Positions 14,092 through 23,949 of a stretch of 64,000 nucleotides of DNA are shown here, in pieces. The stretch is taken from positions 31,825,470 to 31,889,469 of the forward strand of contig CM067363.1 of the NCBI GenBank assembly GCA_034401795.1. The letters run 5' to 3'. Positions within the stretch are counted from its first letter, which is position 1; every line of letters starts with the position of its first letter. Position numbers and translations under genes: made by a program. A model generated the notes under the pieces. That model was not told the origin of the DNA and ran no database searches. It saw only the letters and a program-made list of their open reading frames with translations. Source of the DNA: Chaetoderma sp. LZ-2023a (lineage: Eukaryota > Mollusca > Caudofoveata > Chaetodermatida > Chaetodermatidae).

Positions 14092-15040
14092 TTAATCATC
14101 TTCGTCATCTTCATCTTCGTTAACCGTGCATTTCTTGCAATCACATGACAAAAATTCTAAGATCTCGTCAGGAGCTGGGCTATTATTTAGCCATTTGATT
14201 GATATTTGTCCATCATTGATTTGCCAACCATGCCCTTGAGGGAGTGGGACGTCAGTCTTTGCTACTAATGCTCTTCTCCAAATAGCAGCCTGCTAATTAG
14301 CGTACGGAACATGTAGCTTCAATGGTGACTGGCACAGTGGTAACGCTTGTGGTTCTACTTTGCCACCTGTCGCACAATGTAATTGATAAGGTAATAAATT
14401 TACATCACCTAACTTCTTTCCATAGATGTCATACACAAATTCTTCTAAGGTATTAAATGTGCCATCTGAGGTTCCCCAGATGCTTCCAAGTGCCATCAAG
14501 GCTTTGACATGCTTTGGACCTTTCATTAGCAGTTCAGAGACTTTAACTTTCCTTTGCCACACAAGGCTGACACCGTGTCACATCCAGTAATCGTATGAAT
14601 GCCAATTAATGCCTTCAATAAGTCTTGAATATCAATTTCTTTGCCATTGAGGCTCTTCAAATTGGCGATGACTGCGTCTACTTGAAGGATGCGGGTTTTT
14701 TTTGCCCAATGCCAACTTTCATGAACACGTTCTCCTTCAACCTGGTATTATGACTAAGCAGGAGGATAAAGACGTCTGTGTCATATACGTGGACAACTAC
14801 TGGATAGGAATGTGGCTCAGATGCATGCATTGCGTGAAGAAGTAGTCTGGTGTCCGCCTCTTCATGTGTAGAAAATAGGTCTGTTACAACTTCAACTCCA
14901 GAAGAACAGAGTTTCCAGCATTTGATACCTGATGTAACAGACATAATCCGATCTCCTAACTTTTCCAGGAATTCCGGGGTCTGCTATTCTTGAGTAAGAA
15001 ACTTTAGCACTTCTGTTTTATTGGAAGAATTACTGAGAAA
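14092..15040 (-). pseudogene. Broken copy of a repeat-associated protein with a GCDT nuclease-like motif
   Basis: Read on the minus strand, four pieces assemble into one recognisable protein region. First NKTEVLKFLTQE (about 15030-14990), then a frame with STHEEADTRLLLHAMHA and YDTDVFILLLSH (14944-14700), then a frame with GIHTITGCDTVSALCGKGK (about 14700-14550), then MALGSIWGTS and LEEFVYDIYG (14562-14293). A tail, QAAIWRRALVAKTDVPLPQG and SPAPDEILEFLSCDCKKC, ends in an acidic run and stop at 14092-14094. I recall this architecture from abundant uncharacterised invertebrate proteins that behave like repeats. The DTD and GCDT motifs suggest a PIN/FEN-like nuclease fold, which is inference. 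Lesions: an in-frame TAG near 14994, a frameshift at the run of eight T (14696-14703), a second frameshift near 14560, and a TAG at 14293-14295. It is dead. Confidence 0.72.
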
Positions 15041-15458
15041 TTAGTGCCAGGATTTTATTGTCCCCCACCCCACCCCCGTCCCGGGAAATCAACTTCTAAT
15101 TAACATTTCTAGATCGGGAAAAATGCGTAGAAAACGATAAGCTATGGTAAAAAGTTGTCCAGTACGCTTGTTGGGCTCCTGAACTCCCCGGGTGGGCCTC
15201 CTAGGGCCCCAAAAGAGGATGCGCCTACATAATCGAATGACGCACTTTCTAAGGGGTTTCTGAGGTCGCTGAGTCCAAAAATGGTTTTATTTTTATGATT
15301 AGAGGTCATGGTCACGTGATAATGGGCAATTCAAGGCCATTATAGGTCACTTCATCCCGAAAAATGAGAATTTAAGCCGAACTCTTCTATATATTTGGAT
15401 CATACTGGTTATAAAGGTGTTTTGAAGGCAATGATTTTAAAAATAGTGCCATTTTAAT

Positions 15459-15460
<2 letters not shown>
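15041..15460. other. Non-coding, probably dispersed repeat
   Basis: No gene seen. Positions 15230-15460 run straight into the ATT microsatellite and look like the body of a dispersed repeat ending in that tail. Confidence 0.4.

Positions 15461-15512
<52 letters not shown>
15461..15512. repeat. (ATT)n microsatellite
   Basis: About 17 uninterrupted ATT units. Confidence 0.97.
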
Positions 15513-15660
15513 GGGTTCCAAGCAGCTCCGCTTGGAACCTTTAGAAATTGTCAGATTCTTGTTATTATTCACTATTAATAGGGTTCCAAGCAGCTCCGCT
15601 TGTAGCCGTTTAGAAATTGTCGGATTCTTGTTATTATTATTCACTATTATTATTCCTTTT
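15513..15660. repeat. Two tandem hairpin repeats with a ggttccaagc stem
   Basis: 15514-15539 is a perfect hairpin: ggttccaagc, loop agctcc, gcttggaacc. A second copy at 15582-15607 has a damaged right arm. Both are followed by tttagaaattgtc and gattcttgttattat, a period of about 68 bp. Confidence 0.85.
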
Positions 15661-15721
15661 CCACCGGCTTCTTCTTCAGAACCACAATGTCACCGTTTTT
15701 AAATGTAGTTCACCATGTGCA

Positions 15722-15880
15722 GGGATGTCCACAGATGAGTGTTTGAAAGAATCAAGGCTGAGACTTGAGGGAGATCATAAACGCCTGAGATATGAGCGTG
15801 CCAAGTTACTACATAACATATGGCAAATTGAGATGTTCCTAAATAGAGAGGCCAGATATGTTACAGTTTCCGCTGTCGAG
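15722..15880 (+). other. Possible exon of unknown gene
   Basis: After a plausible acceptor (accatgtgcag) an open frame encodes MSTDECLKESRLRLEGDH and then a basic, helix-prone stretch with KLLHNIWQIEMF, ending at a stop or a possible donor (gtaaat) near 15878. The composition is protein-like, unlike the simple repeats around it. I do not recognise it; it could be a repeat-derived frame. Confidence 0.25.
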
Positions 15881-15883
15881 TAA

Positions 15884-16024
15884 ATTTATGGTGACAACTT
15901 GATGATTACTTGGTGATTACAAGTGGATATATTACACTGAATTAATTTCTAGCTGGAAGTTGTTATTGCCTTCTAAATGTTGGTGACTGTCGGCCATCTT
16001 GGTATTACCAAGCACCACATGATT
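15884..16024. other. Non-coding spacer
   Basis: Nothing recognised in this short AT-rich stretch. Confidence 0.5.
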
Positions 16025-16525
16025 ATGATTAAGCATCAGAATTAACCCTTTTACTCCTGAATTATAAGGATTATTTCCATTAAACCTTTGGCATAAGTCA
16101 GTCCCATTAACACATCTACGGCTGAATGACCACTCCTTGAATTACAAGTCTAGATTAACCCCTTTACCGCTGAATTACAAGTCTCAACTAACCCTTTTAC
16201 TGCTGAATAACAAGTGGCAATTAACCCTTTTACTGCTGAATCACACGCCTAAATTAACCCTTTTTCTGCTGAATTACAGTACTCAATTAACCCTTTTACT
16301 TCTGAATTACAAGTTTCAATTAACGCTTTTGGTGCTGGATAACATGTGCCAATTAACCCGTTTACTGCTGTATTACAAGGCTCAATTAACCCTTTTACTG
16401 CTGAATTACAAGTCTCAATTAACACTTCTACTGCTGAATTACAAGTCAAAATTAACCATTTTACTGCTGACTTCCTCTTCCTTTTAACGCTAAATTGCAA
16501 ATCTTGATTTACCCATTTACTGCTG
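16025..16525. repeat. 33-bp minisatellite, about 14 units
   Basis: Units of the form taacccttttactgctgaat plus tacaagtctcaat repeat every 33 bp (starts at 16190, 16223 and 16256 verified). Because 33 is a multiple of three, open frames with 11-residue repeats appear on both strands (for example QLTLLLLNYKS). I regard these as artefacts of the period. Confidence 0.92.
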
Positions 16526-16539
16526 AATTAATATTTTTT

Positions 16540-17470
16540 GCCCGTTTTGGACTTTTCTTACCGATGTTGAATTTTTTTTTATCGTTTCTGACAATTTTGA
16601 TTGTTTTTGGTAGTTTTGTACCATTTTTTATACTTCTTGATAATTTTTTGGTCATTTTTGACAGAGCTTGAGCATTTTTTCAAATTTTAACCAATCTTAG
16701 CCATTTAAAAAAAATCAGTTTCATCGTTTTTGATAATTTCTTACCACCTTTTGATGTTTTTCGTCCGTTTTTGATAATTTTGGGGTCAATTTTGGACCTT
16801 TTTGACCAATTTTAACAGGTTTTGACCGATTTCGGCCATTTCTGATAATTTTTTGTCGCTTTTATCCCTTTGACTACTTTTTTAAGGGTTTCTTATTATT
16901 TTTTGCCAATTTTGAATCCTTCTGACCGATTTTGACAATTTTTCCCCGTTTTTGTCATTTTCAATTATTTGTTCACCATTTTGGTCCTTTTTGACTGATT
17001 TTGGACCAATTTTTCCCATTTCTGTCATGTTAGGTCATTTTTTCCCATTTCTGATGCTTTTGACCATTTTTCATCAATTTGACAATTCAGGGTCCTTTTT
17101 GACTGATTTTCGCCATTTTTCTGCCGTTTTTGACAATTTTGTTTTGTTTCTGATCATTTTTATAATTTTTTTATGGTTCCTGTCCATGTTTGATAATTTG
17201 TACCATTTTTGTTCTTTTGTGCCATTTTTGATTGTTTTAGCTATATTGGTCCTTTTTGACCGATTTTTGCAATTTTTTGCCATTTTGGTTATTTTTTAAT
17301 AGTTTTTACCATTTTGGTCCCTTTCTGAGCGATTTTGACAAATTTTTACCGTTTCTGTCATTTTTTATCATTTCTTTTCCACTTTTGATGCTTCTTCACC
17401 ATTTTTCATCTTTTTTGACAATTCTTAGTCCTTTTTGACTGATTTTTGCCACCTTTCTGCTCTTTTTGAC
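16540..17470. repeat. Degenerate T-rich tandem repeat
   Basis: Short motifs such as ttttgaccgattttggcca, ccatttttga and gacaattttt recur in variable order for about 0.9 kb on a strongly T-biased strand. Its right end repeats the junction sequence gatttacccatttactgctg of the 33-bp array (about 16505 and 17479), so the block is flanked by copies of the minisatellite. Confidence 0.85.
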
Positions 17471-17539
17471 AAATCTTGATTTACCCATTTACTGCTGAAT
17501 TCATAATTTTTGCCCGTTTTGGAATTCTTACCGATGTTG

Positions 17540-17860
17540 ACAATGACAACGGTGGTGGTAGTGGTGGTGGGGTTGGTGATGGCAGCGGTGGTGGTGATAG
17601 CGGCGGCAGTGGTGGTGGTGTTGGTAGAGGGTGGTGGTGGCTGTGTTGTTGGTGGTGCTGGTGCTGGTCGTCGTCGTGGTTGTGGTGTTTATCGTCGTGC
17701 TGGCCGCGGCGGTGGTGGCAGCGATAGCGGTGGTGGTGGTGGCAGTGGTGGTGATGGCGGTGGTGGTGATGGTGATGGTGACGGTGGTGATGGTGGTGGT
17801 GGGTCTGGTTGTGCTGGTGGCTGTGGTGCTGATGGTGGTGGTGGTGACCATGGCCAGTAT
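17540..17860. repeat. GGT/GGC/GAT triplet microsatellite
   Basis: Imperfect GGT-based triplets for about 310 bp with strong G/T strand asymmetry. Gly-, Val- or Thr-rich frames are not genes. Confidence 0.95.
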
Positions 17861-17989
17861 TGAGACAGATTACTGGAGAATGTTCACATGCTGACTGGAG
17901 CTTATGATCTGTGTGTGTACGTGATATTAGTTACCTGTGATGTATCCCTTTAATGTTTTATTGATTTCTCTGTGTCATTTTTGTATGAG

Positions 17990-19430
17990 CATTTGTGTTA
18001 CTTAATGGATACTACTAAGAGTGGTGTATCTGTCTGGTATTTATATGTTGTATGCTGTTTGGTAGTTTAGAGATATAGATAGAAATTGTCTATTTGTCTG
18101 TTACATATGTGCTTGTATACTGTATGTTACTTGTAGGAGATAACTAAGGGCAATCTATATTATGTTATGCTGTCTGCTACTTAATGGATATAGCCACGGA
18201 CAGTCTATCTGTGTGGGGTGTATGCGCGTTTATACTGTCCGTTATTTAATGGAGATACCTAAGAATGGTATATTTGTTTGGTAACTTATATGTTTTTCTA
18301 CTGTCTGTTATTTACAGGATATAACTAAGGATAGGAAAGTCTATGTGCGTTTATACAGGTTATTGCATAAGGGATCTAAATATGAATGGCCGATTTGTCT
18401 AGTACTTAGGTGCTTTTATACTGACTATTACTTATTGGATATAAGAAAGAATGCTCTATTTGTCTGGTACTTATATGATTTCATCCTGTCTGTTACTTAT
18501 GGCATATAAATAAGGACTGTCTATCTCACTGGTATTGATTGCTTTTATACTGTTTCTTACATCAGGGATAGGACTAAGAACGGTATATTTGTCTGGCCCT
18601 TATGTACTTTTGTCTTGTCTGTTGCTTATGGTATACAACCAAGTACAGTCTATCATTCTGTGCTTGTGTACTTTTCTACTGTTTGTTAGTTAAGGGATTG
18701 AACTAAGAATGGTATATTTGTTTGGTAACGTATGTATTGTTCTACTGTCTGTTATTTACAGGATATAACTAAGGACAGTCTATTTGTCTAGTACGTGTGC
18801 GCGTTTAAACTGGCTGTTACCTATGGGATACAACTACGGAAAGTCCATGTACGTTTATACCGACTATGGCTTAGGGGATCTAAATATGAATGGCCGATTT
18901 GTCTAGTAATTATGTGCTTTTATACTGTTTGTTACATCAGGGATAGGACCAAGAACGGTATATTTGTCTGGTACTTATGTACTTTAATCCTGTCTGTTGC
19001 TTATGGTATACAACCAAGGACAGTCTATTATTCTGTACTTGTGCACTTTTATACTGTTTGTTACTTAAAGGATAGAACTAAGAATGGTATATTTGTTTGG
19101 TAACTTATATGCTTTTCTACTGTCTGTTCCTCATGGGATATATCTAAGGCCATTCTATCTGTCTGGGGCTTATGTGATTTCTACTGTTTGTTACGTCAGG
19201 GATAGAACTATGAGTGGGCTATTTGTCTGGTACTTATGGACCTTTATACTGTATGTTACTTATGGGATATAACTAAGAACAGCCTGCCTGTCTGCTAATT
19301 ATGCGCTTTTCTGCTGTCTGATCCCTATGGGATATAACTAAGGACAGTCCATATACTTTATACTGTTTGTTGCTTAAGTGATCTAACTAAGAATGGGATA
19401 TTTGTCTAGTATTTATATACTTTTTCAGTG
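17990..19430. repeat. Minisatellite with about 65-bp units, roughly 20 copies
   Basis: Units contain ggatataactaaggacagtc, tatttgtctggtacttatg and ttttatactgtctgttactt. Measured spacings are 64, 65 and 66 bp (18761-18826; 19070-19136-19200). Copies are diverged, so the array is old. Confidence 0.92.
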
Positions 19431-19498
19431 TCTGACAGAAGAACATCTAGATTGACGAACTGACGAGATGGACAGATGAACGGACCGATAGATGGGCA

Positions 19499-19499
19499 T

Positions 19500-19546
<47 letters not shown>

Positions 19547-19640
19547 GGCAGGCTGACAGATGGATGGACAGACAAATGGATGGATGGAATGACAGACGGA
19601 CGGACGGATGCACATACGAACGGACGGATGGGCGTGGCGG
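19499..19640. repeat. (GACA)n microsatellite with degenerate GGAC/GATG flank
   Basis: About 12 GACA units from 19501, then gatggatggacagac-type variants to about 19640. Confidence 0.95.
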
Positions 19641-19984
19641 ACTGGTGGACGGACCGACACACACTTGGGCATGCGGCATAATCTCTATCTATCTTCGGAA
19701 AACGTGGGGGAAATTAATCAGGCTGCAATAATTTATATAGAGCTACATTTGCGAGATGAATTGCTCATCTAATCAGGATAAATGCATGCTCTCATCTGCG
19801 TATCTCCCCCACACTATTAGGCATAGCAATAAACAATAATTACTTAATGTAGCAAGACGATCGTGTAATTACACAGAGCATCCATTTAAAGACCGTTAGT
19901 GAAATTAATTGACACATTGCTTTATTATTCGTTCTACCATTATTGCATCTTCATCAATGTCGCATACTGTATCTTCAAGACTTC

Positions 19985-20137
19985 TACACACATCCAAAGC
20001 GCCAGAGTATCTCCAAGACTCTGACACTTATCAAATCTTCAAGGATACTACACCATATCAAAAACTGTACCGTTTTTAAAGTTTATCTTGACTGCTGCTT
20101 GTTGTGTAGAACTGTAGGTTATAACCACTGGATCAAA
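19985..20137 (+). other. Decayed upstream flank homologous to the GPCR units
   Basis: Words such as atctccaagac, accatatcaaaaactg and ataaccact align in order with the 100-150 bp preceding the intact GPCR genes (for example 29200-29318). The pseudogene was therefore duplicated with its flank. Confidence 0.6.
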
Positions 20138-20912
20138 ATGAATGTAACGGACACGGTAGCATCTGTGAGTAATGTGACGGAAGGTCAGTATTCAATCAGA
20201 CGACTTCCGGATTATATCAATCCGATAGCCTTTTCGATGGCCATGGGAATTGTGACAGTTTTAGGTGTCTTTGCAAATCTGTTAATGTTTTGTAAGATTT
20301 TGTATGACGATATATAACACGTTCAGTTATTCGGTGTACTTTCGGATGGTGGCTGTCGTGGATACTATCATCGTGGTAATAGCTGTATTTAGCTTGCTTA
20401 TGAATGTACTGGAGATCATGTATTTATCTACTGAAGCGGATTGCTCACAACGCATTGACTGGAAAACCTATGGACACGATACTCTCAATAAGTTCAGGTC
20501 ATTCAAATGATTCGGATATACCTTCATCCTCTCATTCGGATTAACTTTAACTTTCAACATATTTCTCCTTGTGAAAATTAAATCATATCTAAAGACAAGG
20601 AAGACCATCAGAGCAAACTAGAATGACAACCAAAAGGAAGCACGAATTTCGAAATATTTTATCATCGTGACTTTTCTCTCCTCTAGTGCAGTTGCCGCTA
20701 GGCGGGTTCGATGTGGCCCGACATGTGGCAAAAACACTACCAGACAATAAGGCAGCAAAGATTTTGGAAACACACATTTATGCCCGAGCGCCAATGATCG
20801 TCATTGCTATGTTAAACTACGGCGCTAACTACTACATTCTTCTTATTTTATGGAAGTCCGTCTGAGACTTCTTTAAATCACATTTTCGTTGCCTCTTTCG
20901 CCTGCTCAAGTA
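20138..20912 (+). pseudogene. Class A GPCR pseudogene, older member of the cluster
   Basis: Homologous to the three intact receptors downstream. The start MNVTDTVASVSNVTEG and TM1 (GIVTVLGVFANL) are readable. A frameshifted replacement follows TM1 (about 20288-20315). An internal deletion at about 20372 then joins TM2 directly to TM4; compared with receptor A about 240 bp are missing, including TM3 and its DR motif. Stops follow at 20508-20510 (TGA), 20619-20621 (TAG) and 20863-20865 (TGA), and the TM6 region is also damaged. The remaining TM7 (NYGANYYILLILWKSV) is recognisable. It is more diverged than the array members and is not followed by the satellite or Penelope fragment, so it marks an older duplication. 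Confidence 0.93.
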
Positions 20913-20924
20913 AAATGTGTAGAC

Positions 20925-22687
20925 CGTGTGGTCGGGTAAAAGGAAGGACTATCCAACGCGGAACCAGTAAACGCTACCCTGGGCTATGCTAAAAAATGTC
21001 TAAGCACGCTTTTCCTCCCCTGCGCATGCGCTGGACCACTGGGAGTATCCGCCATAATCAGCAGGGTTTTATTCATAGGACAGGACCGGGTAGACACTTT
21101 TTAGGATGTATATTCTATTTTTACATGATTTCTTCCTCGGAAAAATGGCGTTTGATGGCAATATGCCCGGGGATGTTCGGTATCATTGGAAAGCGCTGGG
21201 GGGGGGGGCACTTCTTAAAACAACACCCGTGATGATATTTTACACTACCTACCATGGATCAAGCACCACGAATTCGGCGATACAATTGACCGGCTGACTC
21301 TCTCGAAATCAGAGCTCGCACGCTTATACTGGTGACCCTGATTGGCTGTGGCCATATCTAAGATGATGTTTATTCGTCAAACAATGAAAACAATGAGATG
21401 CAGAGCTGGCTAGTATAAAAGCATCCAGTTCTGCAGCGAAACTGACCATACTTCCGCCAGACTCGACGCTGATGGTTTGGCAAACGACGCCTGACAGCGG
21501 TCTGCTTTGTTCCCGCTCCACTTGCTACCGCTTGTGTGACTTCTACCACGGAACAGTTACTTTGACTGCTCGACGTGATCGAACAACTGCGAAGCTGCCA
21601 GCACTGAATCTCCGGTTTGAAAGGCCACTAAGAGGAATTAATGGCCAAGCTAACATCATACGTTATTCCGCCACCTTGGAAGACTTTCCATCCCTCCTTG
21701 TGACACTCATGAGACCCGTGCATGGAAACTGCACACTTCCATCTGATACGGAAGAAGGACTGAACTAATCACCGCCATGGACGAACTGTCTTACGTTGCC
21801 TTCTGCCTACACGTGTGACCATGCAAAGACATCATTCCCCAGAACTGCCCAGAACTGCCAAGAACTGCCACCTCATGTGGAAGAACTTTGAACACAACAT
21901 TTGGGAACTGCCTCTGACTGAATTTCACCTTGTGCCGCCTCATGCCTTTGACATAAAACTAGACTCGGTGACGAAACATCTCGGTAAAGTGTACTTTCTC
22001 CACTGCAGCCATGAAAGAATCTACCTGAACTTTCTTCACTCTGCTAAGTTCCATCTTTCCAGCATCATGATCTTCGGCCGCTGAGGACTAAGTCATCGCA
22101 TAACACTGTGGGAATGCATCTATCAAGGATGGTTTAAAGCCCGCAGCATTGGCAATAGCAAAACCTAGACCCGCATCCCCAGGAGAACAGTGCCAAACTA
22201 CTTCTACTGCTCTACTAGGACTTGAAAACATTCGTTATATCCTAAATGTACTAACCAATCAAGTTTGCCATTCTTTACAAATATATACCGCCTTAAGCAT
22301 TTCTCCACTCATGTAGCAGCATTTTTTCTATTCTTTCCACCTAAGAAATTCTAAAAGAGATCATCTGCCTTAGCTGTCATATATGGGCGGTGATCTCGCG
22401 TGAAGCTCGATATGAAGATACATATTACTGTCTCTAGCGGTGTCACCTTTTGACATCTATATAAAGGGAAATCCACCATAGATGCCAAATCTGTGGGTGG
22501 CGTCCTTTGAACTTCACGCAGCATGAAGAGTTGTAATAGCGCTGCGATCAAAGATGCCTCTTTTCCCCCAAAAAGGCTCTCCCCATTTGAACACATTAGG
22601 CCTTTCGCATATTACTTTGAACACCCTTTTAAACTAAAGACGCTCGTGGACATTACATGTGCCACCTCGCACATAGACCCCGACCAG
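20925..22687. other. Unassigned spacer between GPCR pseudogene and the array
   Basis: A TATAAAAG box at 21414-21421 precedes two unrecognised plus-strand frames (21472-21768, 98 codons; 21815-22084, 89 codons). The frames have no domain I know, and the GC content is higher than the neighbourhood. This could be a retroelement terminal region or an orphan gene; the evidence decides neither. Ten G at 21199-21208. Confidence 0.35.
21414..21421 (+). promoter_or_regulatory. TATA box candidate
   Basis: TATAAAAG with a GC-balanced flank, about 50 bases before an unrecognised 98-codon frame. Sequence match only. Confidence 0.35.
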
Positions 22688-23306
22688 AACTCCAATCACT
22701 GCTGTATGTCTCGGATACCGTGATCCCTGTTGTCCTGACTGGCATTGGTGCCTCTTTGAGAAGCAAAACTTTATAGGATAGGGAAAGCTGAGTCTCCGGC
22801 TCACTGCGTTTCTCAGCTCATCTTACTCATGCCTAGTATGCTGTTGCCGCCTCGCCACACCCGCTGCCTGCAATCTTAACACTGAGACCTAATTTGCAGT
22901 GCTTAAGACCGTTCCACGTGGAAGTATTGCTAGAAAGCTTCGGCTTTGTTCCGCACTCTTTTTGGCTTATGTTACGGGTCTCTTGACCATCGTCCTCTCT
23001 TTTTGAGAAGACATTGACGCATAAAATACCAGAATACAGCCACTAGCGCACATCAGGCGCACCCTGAAGAAAATCCACCATGGACCAGTTTTCTCCGTCG
23101 ACTAATGACCCTTCTTTTAGACCTCTTGGTTGGTGGTCAGAATAAAACTGTTAATTATGTGACACCATGCCTATCACTTGTTCATCTTGGCTACCGAATC
23201 CGATAACCACTGCGTCAACGGGAATCTTCTCATCGTACTAGACCACAGTGACGCCTCGACTCAATGGAGATTCCCTAACCTCGTTCCTCTTTAACTTATA
23301 AGAAAG

Positions 23307-23684
23307 CTAGCCCTTGGACCGCACCAAACACTTTTTGACATCGTTCAAGCTGGTCTTCGTATCTGAGCAAAAGATTTGCCCGACTTTGCGATGGTAGAGG
23401 TTCTTACTTGACCTAACCGATCGTGGCCTTCTGCGGCGCCTTGAGGCCTTAAACCACCAAACACATAGGTTAGCTAAACTACTGCCAAACATGGGATCCC
23501 CTAAATTGCTAGAAGTAGGCACACACTGAAGGCACCCGTCTGAGAAAACCAGATCAACCAGGCAGGACCCACTAGCAACGTCCAGTGAAGATTTCCCATT
23601 CGACCTCTCATTAAAGTAGAAAGCATCCCTTGTTCTGCCCCTAAGCGGAACTTTCAAATTAATATTAGCACCAATGACTCTCAT
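23307..23684 (-). pseudogene. Conserved 125-codon frame, possible LINE endonuclease end (unit 1)
   Basis: The minus-strand frame contains SLDVASGSCLVDLVFSDG, PTSSNLGDPMFGSS and RPRSVRSSKNLYHRK. The DLVFSDG and LGDP patterns weakly recall the end of a non-LTR endonuclease domain (LLDLVFT ... LGxSDH). Shortened copies occur at 36812-37063, 50149-50403 and 63355-63609. Conservation may merely reflect recent duplication. Confidence 0.35.
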
Positions 23685-23949
23685 GACCGAAAAGCCTCTT
23701 ATGGATTGATAAGATGATTAGTGACCATTAACAACATAATGACCGCAAGCGGAATTACGCTGCATCTCAGCCCCCCCCCCACCCCTGACAACGTGAACGC
23801 AAATTGCTCATCTCGCCACCCATTTGCGCCCTTTTTGGTCGACAATAAACACCATGCGTGAAACCACTAGATCAGATATAGCTTAAGACCGCCCTCATGA
23901 CATTTCTCTCCCTCTTCCATCCTCAACCACACTTTGTTGCATAATCCAT

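Noticed and set aside
17476..17894. Gly-, Val- and Thr-rich frames on both strands
   Set aside because: Artefacts of the GGT microsatellite; no non-repetitive flanking coding sequence.
19406..19731. Cys/Ser/Val-rich and Asp/Arg/Gln-rich frames
   Set aside because: Translations of the (GACA)n tract.
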